Shown: piece after piece, positions 8,106 to 16,476 of the stretch | How positions within the stretch are numbered: the stretch's first letter is position 1 | How the letters are laid out: every line of letters starts with the position of its first letter | DNA from: Limimaricola variabilis | GTDB taxonomy: Bacteria; Pseudomonadota; Alphaproteobacteria; Rhodobacterales; Rhodobacteraceae | Assembly (NCBI RefSeq): GCF_014195545.1 | Contig: NZ_JACIBX010000019.1 | Span: 1 to 52,760 of the forward strand | Reading direction: 5' to 3' | Length of the DNA: 52,760 nt | Program-made: the position numbers and the translations under genes | The notes under the pieces: generated by a model | Told to the model about the DNA's origin: nothing | Databases searched by the model: none | The model's input: the letters and a program-made list of their open reading frames with translations, nothing else

Positions 8106-8142
8106 CGGGATCGGGGCGCACGGGGCAAGGGAGGAGACCTTG

Positions 8143-9003
8143 ATGAGACAGATGCTGAGGACCGGCGCCGCATGGACGGCGCTCGGGCTGGCCGGGTCGG
8201 CCGCCCTTGCCCCCGCCGCGACGGCGCAGGAGGCGAACCTCGTCATCAACGACGAGATCGAGATCGTGACCCGGGCGCCCGCGCCCGAGCACATGGAATA
8301 CATGAGCGAGGTCGTCTCGGGCTGGGAATACCGCTCGCCCGAGACGCAGGCGCTGCAGATGGATGATTTCGAGAACCCCGGCATGATCGGCGTCGACAAC
8401 GCCCGCGCCGATTTCGAAACCGCCATGGGCCCCGACGGCCAGTCCTGCGCGTCGTGCCATGACAGCCCTGAGGCGCTCGAAGGCGTCCGCGCCGTCTATC
8501 CCAAGTGGGACGAGGCCAAGGGCGAGGTGCAGACGCTCGAGATGCAGGTCAACGAATGCGTGACCGAGCGCGCCGGGGCGGAGCCTTGGGATTATACCGG
8601 CGACCGGATGACCGAGATGGTCGCGCTGATCTCCTCGGTCTCGCGCGGCATGCCGGTGGACGTGGCGATCGACGGCCCGGCCCAGGAGACCTGGGAGAAG
8701 GGCAAGGAGATCTACTACACCCGCTACGGCCAGCTGGAGCTCGCCTGCGCGAATTGCCACGAGGACAATTACGACAACATGATCCGGGCCGACCATCTGA
8801 GCCAGGGTCAGATCAACGGCTTCCCGACCTACCGGCTCAAGAACGGCGCGCTCAACGCGGTGCATGACCGCTTCAAGGGCTGCGTGCGCGACACCCGTGC
8901 CGAGACCTTCGCACCGGGCAGCCCGGAATTCGTGGCGCTGGAACTCTACGTCGCCTCGCGCGGCAACGGCCTTTCGGTCGAGGGCCCCTCGGTCCGCAAC
9001 TGA
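8143..9003 (+). CDS. soxA: SoxA, dihaem c-type cytochrome subunit of SoxXA
   Basis: SoxA is the catalytic subunit of SoxXA in the periplasm. The 286-residue precursor has a Sec signal ending near AQA (residue 28) and two haem-binding motifs, CASCH (102-106) and CANCH (202-206), so it is the dihaem form found in Paracoccus and Rhodovulum. C247 in FKGCVRD is the active-site cysteine, which is a persulfide haem ligand in known structures; C139 in QVNECV is also conserved. The frame is open further upstream, but the ATG at 8143 is preceded by GGGAGGAGACCTTG and opens the signal peptide. A hairpin terminator follows. Confidence 0.96.
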   Translation: MRQMLRTGAAWTALGLAGSAALAPAATAQEANLVINDEIEIVTRAPAPEHMEYMSEVVSGWEYRSPETQALQMDDFENPGMIGVDNARADFETAMGPDGQSCASCHDSPEALEGVRAVYPKWDEAKGEVQTLEMQVNECVTERAGAEPWDYTGDRMTEMVALISSVSRGMPVDVAIDGPAQETWEKGKEIYYTRYGQLELACANCHEDNYDNMIRADHLSQGQINGFPTYRLKNGALNAVHDRFKGCVRDTRAETFAPGSPEFVALELYVASRGNGLSVEGPSVRN

Positions 9004-9010
9004 CACCACA

Positions 9011-9042
9011 CCCCGCCCGGCTTTCGCCCGGCGGGGTTCTTC
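9011..9042 (+). terminator. Rho-independent-type terminator after soxA
   Basis: CCCCGCC (9011-9017) pairs with GGCGGGG (9030-9036), and TTCTTCT follows, eight bases after the soxA stop. It should end or attenuate the soxXYZA transcript, leaving soxBCD lower or under a separate promoter. Confidence 0.7.
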
Positions 9043-9052
9043 TGCCCAAACA

Positions 9053-9061
9053 TATTCAATA
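9053..9061. promoter_or_regulatory. TATTCAATA motif upstream of soxB
   Basis: TATT-C-AATA is an odd-centred palindrome in an AT-rich stretch 29 bp before the soxB start, just after the terminator. It shares its arms with the two candidate SoxR operators upstream. At nine bases it may be chance; a promoter here would explain how soxB is expressed past the terminator. Confidence 0.3.
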
Positions 9062-9089
9062 ATACGCATCCGATGACAGGGAACCGCCC

Positions 9090-10784
9090 ATGATCGCCCG
9101 CCGCCACTTTCTTCAGGCCGGCCTCGCCGCCTCCGCTCTCTGGGGCGCCTCCGGCTTCGGCAATTGGTCGCGGCTCGCGGCCCAGCAGCGGCTCAGCCAG
9201 GAAGACCTGATCGGCACCGGCGGCCCGGGCAACGTCACGCTGATCCACATCACCGACATCCATGCCCAGACCCAGCCGATCTGGTTCCGCGAGCCCGAGA
9301 TCAATCTCGGCGTCGGCGAGGCGCGTGGCCTCGTGCCCCACGTCACCGGCGTCGCCTTCCGCAAGCTCTACGGCATCGAGGACGGCTCGCCGCTCGACTA
9401 CGCGCTGACCTATGACGACTTCGTGGCACTGGGCCGCGAATACGGTCGGATGGGCGGGCTCGACCGCATCGCGACCGTGCTCAAGGCGATCCGCGCCGAG
9501 CGGCCCGACGCTCTGCTGCTCGATGGCGGCGATACCTGGCAGGGCTCGCTGCCCGCGCTCAGGACCGAAGGCGCCGACATGGTGCGGCTGTTCAACGCGT
9601 TGGGCACCGACGCCATGACCTCGCACTGGGAATTCACGCTGGGCATCGACCGGGTGAACCAGATCGTCGAGAACGAACTCGATCCCGCCTTCCTCGGCGC
9701 CAACATCTTCGACGCCACCTGGGACGAGCCGGCCTACGAGCCCTTCAAGATGTTCGAGCGCGGCGGCACCGCGATCGCGGTGATCGGCCAGGCCTTCCCC
9801 TATCTGCCGATCGCCAACCCGAGCTGGATGTTCCCGGATCTCAGCTTCGGGGTCCGCCAGGAACGGATGGCCGAGGTGGTGCAGGAGGCACGCGACGCCG
9901 GTGCCGAAGTGGTCGTGGTGCTGTCGCATAACGGCTTCGACGTGGACCGCAAGATGGCTGCGCAGGTGCCGGGCATCGACGTGATCCTGACCGGCCACAC
10001 CCATGACGCCCTGCCCGAACCGGTGCTTGTCGGAAGCACCCATCTCATCGCCTCGGGCAGCCATGGCAAGTTCGTCTCCCGCGTCGATCTCGACGTGCAG
10101 GACGGCGCGTTGAAGGGGCTGACCCACCGGCTGATCCCGATCTTCTCGGACGTGATCGCCCCCGATGCGGAGATGACCGCGCTGGTCGAGGAGACCCGCG
10201 CGCCCTTCAAGGACGAGATGGCCGAGGTGCTCGGCACCACGGACTCGCTGCTGTACCGGCGCGGCAACTTCAACGGCACCTGGGACGACCTGATCTGCAA
10301 CGCGCTGATTTCCGAGCGCGAGGCCGACATCGCGCTCTCCCCCGGCTTCCGCTGGGGCGCCTCGCTGATGCCCGGGCAGGAGATCACCCGCGAGGACGTC
10401 TTCAACGCCACCGCGATGAGCTATCCGGAGGCGTACCGCTCGGAGATGACCGGCGAAACGCTGAAGCTCATCCTCGAAGACGTGGCCGACAACCTGTTCA
10501 ACCCCGACCCCTACTACCAGCAGGGCGGCGACATGGTCCGCGTCGGCGGCATGGGCTACCGGATCGACATCGCCCAACCGCAGGGCAGCCGCGTCACCGA
10601 GATGACGCTGCTGTCGTCGGGCGAAAAGATCGATCCGTCGAGAACCTACGTCGTGGCCGGATGGGCCAGCGTCAACGAGGGCACCGAGGGCCCGGCGATC
10701 TGGGACGTGGTCGAGAGCCACATCCGCAAGCAGGGCACCGTTTCCATCGACCCAAACACCAGCGTCGACGTGGTGGCCGGATGA
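9090..10784 (+). CDS. soxB: SoxB, dimanganese thiosulfohydrolase
   Basis: SoxB hydrolyses the terminal sulfonate from SoxY-bound substrate, releasing sulfate in the periplasm. The 564-residue precursor has a Tat signal (ARRHFLQAG). It shows the metallophosphatase/5'-nucleotidase fold motifs: TDIHAQ (D56, H58), GGDTWQG, SHWEFT (the SoxB variant of GNHEF), LSHNG and TGHTHD, then the C-terminal nucleotidase domain. Every metal ligand expected for the family is visible. The ATG at 9090 follows CAGGGAACCGCCC. soxC starts 35 bp after its stop (or overlaps it if an earlier in-frame ATG is used). Confidence 0.97.
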   Translation: MIARRHFLQAGLAASALWGASGFGNWSRLAAQQRLSQEDLIGTGGPGNVTLIHITDIHAQTQPIWFREPEINLGVGEARGLVPHVTGVAFRKLYGIEDGSPLDYALTYDDFVALGREYGRMGGLDRIATVLKAIRAERPDALLLDGGDTWQGSLPALRTEGADMVRLFNALGTDAMTSHWEFTLGIDRVNQIVENELDPAFLGANIFDATWDEPAYEPFKMFERGGTAIAVIGQAFPYLPIANPSWMFPDLSFGVRQERMAEVVQEARDAGAEVVVVLSHNGFDVDRKMAAQVPGIDVILTGHTHDALPEPVLVGSTHLIASGSHGKFVSRVDLDVQDGALKGLTHRLIPIFSDVIAPDAEMTALVEETRAPFKDEMAEVLGTTDSLLYRRGNFNGTWDDLICNALISEREADIALSPGFRWGASLMPGQEITREDVFNATAMSYPEAYRSEMTGETLKLILEDVADNLFNPDPYYQQGGDMVRVGGMGYRIDIAQPQGSRVTEMTLLSSGEKIDPSRTYVVAGWASVNEGTEGPAIWDVVESHIRKQGTVSIDPNTSVDVVAG

Positions 10785-10819
10785 GCCGCCCCGACATGGA
10801 CGACAAGAGGACCCCGAGC

Positions 10820-12079
10820 ATGAGCAACGATTCCGCCCCCTCGCGGCGCGGCTTCCTGACCGGTGCGCTCGCCGCCGGCGGCGCGATCGCGGGCAGCCGC
10901 GTGGCGGCGCAGACCCCCGACCCGGCGATCACCGAGCTGCAGCCCTGGATGCAGTATCTGGGCGACGGCGTCGACGCGCGGCCCTACGGTACGCCGTCGA
11001 AGCACGAGGCGCATGTCATCCGGCGCAACGTCGAATGGCTGACCGCCGACCCGGTCTCCTCGGTGAACTTCACGCCGCTGCACGAGCTCGACGGCATCAT
11101 TACCCCGAACGGGCTGTGTTTCGAGCGGCATCACGCGGGCATCGCCGAGGTCGACCCGGCGGCGCACCGGCTGATGATCAACGGCCTCGTCGACAAGCCG
11201 CTCGTCTTCACCATGCAGGACCTGATGCGCTTCCCGCGCGAGAACCGGGTCTACTTCCTCGAATGCGCGGCGAACTCAGGCATGGAATGGGCCGGCGCGC
11301 AGCTCAATGGCTGCCAGTACACCCACGGCATGATCCACAACGTCATGTATACCGGCGTGCCGCTGCGGCTGTTGCTCGAAGAGGCAGGCGTCAAGACCAA
11401 CGGCAAGTGGATCATGCCCGAGGGGGCCGACGCGAGCGCAATGACCCGCTCGATCCCGATCGAGAAGGCGATGGATGACTGCCTCGTCGCCTTCAAGATG
11501 AACGGCGAGGCGCTGCGCCCCGAGCAGGGCTACCCGGTCCGCCTCGTCGTGCCCGGCTGGGAAGGCAACATGTGGATCAAGTGGCTGCGCCGGATCGAGG
11601 TCGGCGACCAGCCTTGGCATCACCGCGAAGAGACGTCGAAATACACCGACCTGCTGGATAACGGCATCGCCCGCCGCTTCACCTGGGAGATGGACGCCAA
11701 GTCGGTCATCACCAATCCCAGCCCGCAGGCGCCGATCCTGCATTCCAAGGGGCCGACGGTGCTCACCGGCGTCGCTTGGTCGGGTCGCGGCACCATCCCG
11801 CGCGTCGACGTGACGCTCGACGGCGGCAAGAACTGGCACCAGGCGCGGATGTCCGGGCCGAGCTTCGACAAGTCGATGCACCGCTTCTACTTCGAGTTCG
11901 ACTGGGACGGGAAACCGCTGCTGCTGCAGAGCCGGGCGCACGACTCCACCGGCTACGTGCAGCCGACCAAGGACGAGCTGCGCGAGATCCGCGGCGAAAA
12001 CTCCATCTACCACAACAACGGCATCCAGACTTGGCATGTCAACGAGCGCGGCGAGGCGGAAAATGTCGAAATTTCTTAA
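10820..12079 (+). CDS. soxC: SoxC, molybdopterin subunit of sulfane dehydrogenase
   Basis: SoxCD oxidises the sulfane sulfur on SoxY, releasing six electrons. SoxC is the sulfite-oxidase-type molybdoprotein. The 419-residue form has a Tat signal (SRRGFLTGALAAG), the molybdenum-ligating cysteine C149 in FLECAANSG, and the oxidoreductase molybdopterin and dimerisation domains (about residues 80-260 and 285-400). In-frame ATGs also lie at 10781, overlapping the soxB stop as ATGA, and at 10796. The one at 10820 was chosen because AGAGGA lies eight bases upstream. soxD overlaps its end by 17 bp, so the two subunits are translationally coupled. Confidence 0.95.
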   Translation: MSNDSAPSRRGFLTGALAAGGAIAGSRVAAQTPDPAITELQPWMQYLGDGVDARPYGTPSKHEAHVIRRNVEWLTADPVSSVNFTPLHELDGIITPNGLCFERHHAGIAEVDPAAHRLMINGLVDKPLVFTMQDLMRFPRENRVYFLECAANSGMEWAGAQLNGCQYTHGMIHNVMYTGVPLRLLLEEAGVKTNGKWIMPEGADASAMTRSIPIEKAMDDCLVAFKMNGEALRPEQGYPVRLVVPGWEGNMWIKWLRRIEVGDQPWHHREETSKYTDLLDNGIARRFTWEMDAKSVITNPSPQAPILHSKGPTVLTGVAWSGRGTIPRVDVTLDGGKNWHQARMSGPSFDKSMHRFYFEFDWDGKPLLLQSRAHDSTGYVQPTKDELREIRGENSIYHNNGIQTWHVNERGEAENVEIS

Positions 12080-13388
12080 GATTCTCGCCCCCGCCTCCGC
12101 CGGCACGGCGAGCGTGCTGACCCTGGCCTACGTGCTCGCCGACCAGTTCGTGGTCGACATGCCGGCGCCGGCGCGCGTGTCCTTCGTGGCCGCCGCCAAC
12201 GCTCAGGAGACCGAGGCGCCCGCCCCGGCCCCCGAGGCGGCCGTGCAGACCGCCGCCGAGGCCCCTGCCCCCGCCCGCGATGGCGGCTATGGGCTGGGCC
12301 GCGAGGCGCTGCCCGAGGAAATCGCGGCCTGGGACATCGACATCCGCCCCGACGGGCAGGGCCTGCCGGTGGGCTCGGGCGATGTCTGGACCGGCGAGGA
12401 AGTCTTCGTCGCGAAATGCGCCTCCTGCCACGGCGATTTCGGCGAAGCGGTCGGCCGCTGGCCCCAGCTGGCGGGCGGTCAGGGCACGCTCGAGCGCAAG
12501 GACCCGGTCAAGACCATCGGCTCCTACTGGCCCTATCTCTCGACCGTCTGGGACTATGTGCACCGCGCCATGCCCTTCGGCGATGCGCAGTCGCTGGAGC
12601 CCGACGAGGTCTACGCGATCACCGCCTACCTGCTCTACCTCAACAACATCGTCGAGGATGATTTCGAGCTGTCGAACGAGAGCTTCGCCGAGGTCGAGAT
12701 GCCGAATGCCGAGGGCTTCAAGCCCGACGACCGGCCCGAGACCGAGCTTGCCGTCTTTACAGGCGAAGCCTGCATGGAGAGCTGCAAGGACAGCGTCGAG
12801 ATCACCATGCGCGCCGCCGTGCTCGATGTGACGCCTGGTTCCGAGGAAGGCGAGGCCGAGGTGGTGGAGACCGCCGTCGAGGTCGAGGAGCAGGCCGAGG
12901 CGCAGCCCATGGATGCGGAACCCGCCGAAGAGGCGGTAGCGGGCGACCAGCCCACGGCGCCGGAAGACGCGGCCGCCGAAACCGAGGCAGGGGATGCCTC
13001 CGCCGAAGGTGCCGACGCGGAAGCGGCCCCGGCGGAGGCGGCCGAGGAGGCCAGCGCCGCGCCCGATCCGGAACTGGTCGCAGCGGGCGAGCGCGTCTTC
13101 AAGAAATGCTCCGCCTGCCACCAGGTCGGCGAGAACGCCAAGAACCGCAGCGGCCCGCAGCTCAACGGCATCGTCGGGCGCACCGCCGGCACGGTCGAGG
13201 GTTTCCGCTACTCCGGCGCGATGGAAGAAGCCGGCGCGAACGGGCTGGTCTGGGATCACGAGCGCCTCGCGGGCTTTCTCGCCGATCCGCGCGCCTACCT
13301 GAAGGGCACCAAGATGTCCTTTGCGGGCCTGCGCAGCGACGAGGACATCGCCGCCATCACCGCCTTCCTCGAGGCGCAGGGCGAGTGA
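12063..13388 (+). CDS. soxD: SoxD, dihaem cytochrome subunit of sulfane dehydrogenase
   Basis: SoxD takes electrons from SoxC and passes them to the respiratory chain. The 441-residue protein has an N-terminal hydrophobic signal or anchor (residues 10-27). A first cytochrome domain has CASCH (119-123), and a second, cytochrome c550-like domain has CSACH (349-353) and KGTKMSFAGL with the axial methionine. Between them is an unusually long Ala/Glu/Pro-rich linker (about 258-335), and another Ala/Pro/Glu stretch lies at about 48-72. P. pantotrophus SoxD is about 384 residues, so the linker accounts for the extra length. The ATG at 12063 follows GAGGCGGAAA and overlaps soxC. Confidence 0.94.
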   Translation: MSKFLKILAPASAGTASVLTLAYVLADQFVVDMPAPARVSFVAAANAQETEAPAPAPEAAVQTAAEAPAPARDGGYGLGREALPEEIAAWDIDIRPDGQGLPVGSGDVWTGEEVFVAKCASCHGDFGEAVGRWPQLAGGQGTLERKDPVKTIGSYWPYLSTVWDYVHRAMPFGDAQSLEPDEVYAITAYLLYLNNIVEDDFELSNESFAEVEMPNAEGFKPDDRPETELAVFTGEACMESCKDSVEITMRAAVLDVTPGSEEGEAEVVETAVEVEEQAEAQPMDAEPAEEAVAGDQPTAPEDAAAETEAGDASAEGADAEAAPAEAAEEASAAPDPELVAAGERVFKKCSACHQVGENAKNRSGPQLNGIVGRTAGTVEGFRYSGAMEEAGANGLVWDHERLAGFLADPRAYLKGTKMSFAGLRSDEDIAAITAFLEAQGE

Positions 13389-13395
13389 ACCATAC

Positions 13396-13420
13396 CGGGC
13401 GGCCCGAGCCGGGCCGCCCG
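13396..13420 (+). terminator. GC-rich hairpin after soxD
   Basis: CGGGCGGCCC pairs perfectly with GGGCCGCCCG around a 5-nt loop, eight bases after the soxD stop. A second perfect hairpin, GGCCGGGC/GCCCGGCC with loop CAT, lies at 13450-13468. Neither is followed by a real T-run, so they may reduce rather than stop transcription into the DUF302-hemA-rhodanese genes. Confidence 0.5.
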
Positions 13421-13496
13421 CATCGCCATTTCGGTGGCAGGAGGGAGAAGGCCGGGCCATGCCCGGCCGGACCCGCAACAGGGGAGGAGTAAGGCC

Positions 13497-13928
13497 ATGA
13501 GACGGATCCTTTTGGCGGCTGTAGCCGCGATTGCGGGTGGGGCCGCGTCGGCGCAGGAGGTGATCACCTACCCCTTCGACGGCAGCTTCGAAGACGCGAC
13601 CTTCAGCGTCGAGAGCGCCATCGTCGGCGAGGGGCTGGTGGTCGACTATGTCAGCCGGGTCGGCGACATGCTCAACCGCACCGGCGAGGACGTGGGCAGC
13701 GACGTGACGATCTTCGACGCCGCCGATGTCTTCCTGTTCTGCTCGGCCGTGGTGTCGCGCAAGGTGATGGAGGCCGATCCTTCCAACATCGCGCATTGTC
13801 CCTACGGGATCTTCGTCACCGACAAGGACGGCGCCGTCGAGATCGGCTACCGGGCGATGCCGGAAGGCCCGATGCAGGATGTGCAATCGCTGCTCGACGG
13901 CATTGCGCGCGAGGCGGCGGGACAGTAG
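13497..13928 (+). CDS. Exported DUF302 protein
   Basis: A 143-residue protein with a Sec signal (residues 1-19, ending ASA) and a DUF302 domain. The domain shows DMLNRTGEDVG, then FLFCSAVVSRKVMEADP and HCPYGIFV, with two cysteines about 20 residues apart. DUF302 proteins occur in many sulfur and respiratory loci, but their reaction is unknown to me. The ATG at 13497 is preceded by GGGGAGGAGTAAGGCC. It is followed three bases after its stop by hemA, and precedes an exported rhodanese. A role in periplasmic sulfur or haem handling is inferred from context only. Confidence 0.8.
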   Translation: MRRILLAAVAAIAGGAASAQEVITYPFDGSFEDATFSVESAIVGEGLVVDYVSRVGDMLNRTGEDVGSDVTIFDAADVFLFCSAVVSRKVMEADPSNIAHCPYGIFVTDKDGAVEIGYRAMPEGPMQDVQSLLDGIAREAAGQ

Positions 13929-13931
13929 CGG

Positions 13932-15155
13932 GTGGCCTTCGACAGCTTCCTCACCGCTGAGCTGAACCGCCTGCGCGAGGAGGGCAATTACCGCCGCTTC
14001 GCGGAGTTGGAGCGGCATCGCGGCGCCTTTCCATCCGCGACGCGGCATGACGGCCCCGCGCCCTCCGGGGTCACCGTCTGGTGCTCGAACGACTATCTCG
14101 GCATGGGCCAGCATCCGAAGGTGCTGGCCGCAATGCACGAGGCCATCGACGAAGTCGGTGCCGGCGCGGGCGGCACGCGCAACATCTCCGGCACCACCCG
14201 CCACCACGTCGCGCTGGAACGCGAACTGGCCGATCTGCACGGCAAGGAAGCGGCGCTGCTGTTCACCAGCGGATACGTCTCGAACTGGGCCTCGCTCGGC
14301 ACGCTGGCGTCGCGCATCCCCGGCTGCGTCGTGCTGTCGGATGCCGGCAACCATGCCAGCATGATCGAAGGCATCCGGCACAGCCGCGCCGAGAAGGTGA
14401 TCTGGAAGCACAACGACCTCGCCGATCTGGAGACGAAGCTCGCCGCGCTGCCCGCCAACGCGCCCAAGATCGTCGCCTTCGAAAGCGTCTACTCGATGGA
14501 TGGCGACATCGCCCCCATTGCGGGCATCTGCGACCTGGCCGAGCGCTACGGCGCGATGACCTATCTCGACGAGGTGCATGGCGTCGGCCTCTACGGCCCG
14601 CGCGGCGGCGGTGTCGCCGAGCGCGAAGGGCTGATGGGGCGCATCGACGTGATCGAGGGCACGCTGGGCAAGGCGTATGGCGTGATGGGGGGCTACATCG
14701 CGGCCTCGGCGGCGCTGTGCGATTTCGTGCGCAGCTTCGCCTCCGGCTTCATCTTCACCACCGCCCTTCCCCCGGCCGTGGCGGCCGGCGCGCGCGCCGC
14801 CGTGCGGCACCTCAAGACCTCGGATGCCGAGCGCCGCCTGCAGGCCGAACGGGTCGCCATGCTGCGGGCCCGGCTCGACGCGGCGGGCATCCCGCATCTG
14901 CCGAACCCGAGCCATATCGTGCCGGTCATGGTGGGCGATCCGGTCAAATGCCGCTGGCTGTCGGACCTTCTGCTCGACGAGTTCGGCATCTACATCCAGC
15001 CGATCAACTACCCCACCGTGCCGCGCGGCACCGAGCGGCTGCGCATCACGCCCTCGCCGGTGCATTCGGAGGCCGATCTCGACCGGCTCGCCTCGGCGCT
15101 CGAAACCTTGTGGGACCGCTGCCGCATCGCGCGCGTGCCTTGGGCCGCGCAATAA
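13932..15155 (+). CDS. hemA: 5-aminolevulinate synthase
   Basis: ALAS condenses glycine and succinyl-CoA to 5-aminolevulinate with pyridoxal phosphate, the committed step of haem synthesis in alphaproteobacteria. The 407-residue protein shows the family landmarks: [37 protein letters not shown] and the Schiff-base lysine K247 in [12 protein letters not shown]. Its start is a GTG only three bases after the DUF302 stop, with a weak ribosome-binding site, which suggests translational coupling. The genome must make haem anyway, so this is probably an extra copy. Its position in the sox cluster suggests it feeds haem to SoxX, SoxA and SoxD. Confidence 0.94.
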   Translation: MAFDSFLTAELNRLREEGNYRRFAELERHRGAFPSATRHDGPAPSGVTVWCSNDYLGMGQHPKVLAAMHEAIDEVGAGAGGTRNISGTTRHHVALERELADLHGKEAALLFTSGYVSNWASLGTLASRIPGCVVLSDAGNHASMIEGIRHSRAEKVIWKHNDLADLETKLAALPANAPKIVAFESVYSMDGDIAPIAGICDLAERYGAMTYLDEVHGVGLYGPRGGGVAEREGLMGRIDVIEGTLGKAYGVMGGYIAASAALCDFVRSFASGFIFTTALPPAVAAGARAAVRHLKTSDAERRLQAERVAMLRARLDAAGIPHLPNPSHIVPVMVGDPVKCRWLSDLLLDEFGIYIQPINYPTVPRGTERLRITPSPVHSEADLDRLASALETLWDRCRIARVPWAAQ

Positions 15156-15167
15156 GGGAGACCAGCC

Positions 15168-15746
15168 ATGATCCGCCTCGCCGCCTTCGCCCTCCTCGCC
15201 GCCCCGGCCCTGGCCGAACCGGTCGGCATCGACGCCGAGCGCATGTCGGTCACGGTCGAGACCGATGACGGTCCGATCGAGATCATGCGCGAGCAGGACA
15301 ACGAGGCGGTGCTCACCGGCGATTTCGCCAAGACCTCGCGCGCCTGCCCCCCGTTCTGCATCCAGCCGATGACCCCCGCCGAGGGCGTCACCACCATCGG
15401 CGAGCTGGAATTGCTGGAGATGCTGGAGGACCCGGAGGCGATGGTGATCGACAGCCGCACCCGCGAGTGGTTCGAGGGCGGCACCATCCCAGGCGCGATC
15501 CACATGCCGTGGGATCGGATCACCGACCGGCTGGGCGAGTTGGGCTGCGAGCCGGATTTCGAGGGCTGGGACTGTACGGAGGCGCCGCGCGTGGCGCTGT
15601 TCTGCAACGGCCCATGGTGCGGCCAGTCGCCGACCGCGATCCGCGCGATGATCGGCGCGGGCTACCCGGCGGACCGGATCAGCTACTATCGCGGGGGCAT
15701 GCAACTCTGGCGGCTGCTCGGTCTCACCGTCGCCGGGGGACGCTGA
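15168..15746 (+). CDS. Exported rhodanese-domain protein
   Basis: The 192-residue protein has a Sec signal (about residues 1-16) and a rhodanese-like domain (about 75-185): VIDSRTREWFEGGTIPGAIHM and the active-site loop VALFCNGPWCGQS, with C146 at the sulfur-accepting position and a second cysteine C151. Two more cysteines, C60 and C64, precede the domain. It probably transfers sulfane sulfur in the periplasm, but related domains lacking transferase activity exist. It is 12 bp after hemA and ends the plus-strand sox unit; a strong hairpin overlaps its stop codon. Confidence 0.85.
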   Translation: MIRLAAFALLAAPALAEPVGIDAERMSVTVETDDGPIEIMREQDNEAVLTGDFAKTSRACPPFCIQPMTPAEGVTTIGELELLEMLEDPEAMVIDSRTREWFEGGTIPGAIHMPWDRITDRLGELGCEPDFEGWDCTEAPRVALFCNGPWCGQSPTAIRAMIGAGYPADRISYYRGGMQLWRLLGLTVAGGR

Positions 15747-15765
15747 GCCGCGACGCGCGGCTCAG
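15743..15765. terminator. Bidirectional hairpin between convergent genes
   Basis: CTGAGCCGCG and CGCGGCTCAG form a perfect 10-bp stem around ACG. The left arm includes the rhodanese stop codon and the right arm ends eight bases before the end of the convergent DsrE-like gene. No clear T-run is present. Confidence 0.6.
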
Positions 15766-15773
15766 CCTCGGCT

Positions 15774-16244
15774 TCACGGCTTGACGTAGGTATAGCCCTG
15801 CCCCTGCAGGTAGCTCAGCTCGGCCACGCCGGATGGTACGATCTGGTCCTCGAACACCTCGAAGAGATCGGTCTCGTAATCGATGTCGCGCCCGGTCAGG
15901 GTGTTGTTGCACACGAGGAAGGAGACGTTCTGGCCACGCAGGCTGGTCACGTCCATCTGCAGCTGCTCGTTCTCCATCGCGTTCTGCAACAGCCCGACGC
16001 CATTGCCGTGCAGCACGACCTTGACCTCGATGTTGTCCTTGCCCACCGCGTTGATGTGGTTCTGCACGTTGCGCAGCGCGCCGCGATAGGCCTTGTCCGC
16101 CTCGCCGCCATTGCCGTTGATGTGATAAACCACCTTCTGCTTGCCGTAGCGGTCGCTTTCGGCCGTCGCCACGCCCGCCGACAGCAGCGTCAGCGCGGCC
16201 AGACCCACGGCCAGAGCGCCGCGCATCATTTTCAGTATCGTCAT
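15774..16244 (-). CDS. Exported DsrE/DsrF-like protein
   Basis: The 156-residue protein has a Sec signal (residues 1-28) and a DsrE-like domain. Its conserved cysteine C112 is in SFLVCNNTL, the place of the sulfur-relay cysteine in the family. DsrE-type proteins carry persulfide sulfur; this exported version may handle sulfane sulfur in the periplasm. The ATG at 16244 is preceded by GGGAGGACGAA. It converges on the sox operon and is divergent from the MBL-rhodanese gene. Confidence 0.8.
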   Translation of the reverse strand: MTILKMMRGALAVGLAALTLLSAGVATAESDRYGKQKVVYHINGNGGEADKAYRGALRNVQNHINAVGKDNIEVKVVLHGNGVGLLQNAMENEQLQMDVTSLRGQNVSFLVCNNTLTGRDIDYETDLFEVFEDQIVPSGVAELSYLQGQGYTYVKP

Positions 16245-16476
16245 TTCGTCCTCCCTTGAGCGGTTATGGGCGGCATGCCCCACCATGCCGGACACCTGCA
16301 CGGTTCCTCCTCCGCTCGGGCCCGGCCGCGCCGCTCCTACGCATTCATACATTCAACTACGTCTCTACTATCTGTCCACCCTTCATCCGGGCATCGACAT
16401 AGGCATGCTTTCGCCCCTCGGTCTGAGGAACCCGGCCCCAAGCATTCCCGTTCTCGCATGTGAAGGAGGACCTGCC
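16245..16476. promoter_or_regulatory. Divergent promoter region of the DsrE-like and MBL-rhodanese genes
   Basis: The 232-bp gap contains the AT-rich stretch GCATTCATACATTCAACTAC (16340-16359). ATACATTCA also occurs upstream of the MBL-fold gene at about 3368-3376. It could be a regulator site shared by the sulfur genes, but nine matching bases is weak evidence. Confidence 0.35.

Noticed and set aside
8946-10721. A 591-codon minus-strand frame opposite soxB
   Set aside because: Low-complexity His/Arg/Asp composition and complete overlap with soxB show it is a shadow.
12039-15704. A 1221-codon minus-strand open frame opposite soxD, DUF302, hemA and the rhodanese
   Set aside because: It is the mirror of well-supported genes in GC-rich DNA and is rich in Arg, Ala, Gly and His with no domain; stop codons are simply rare in that frame.
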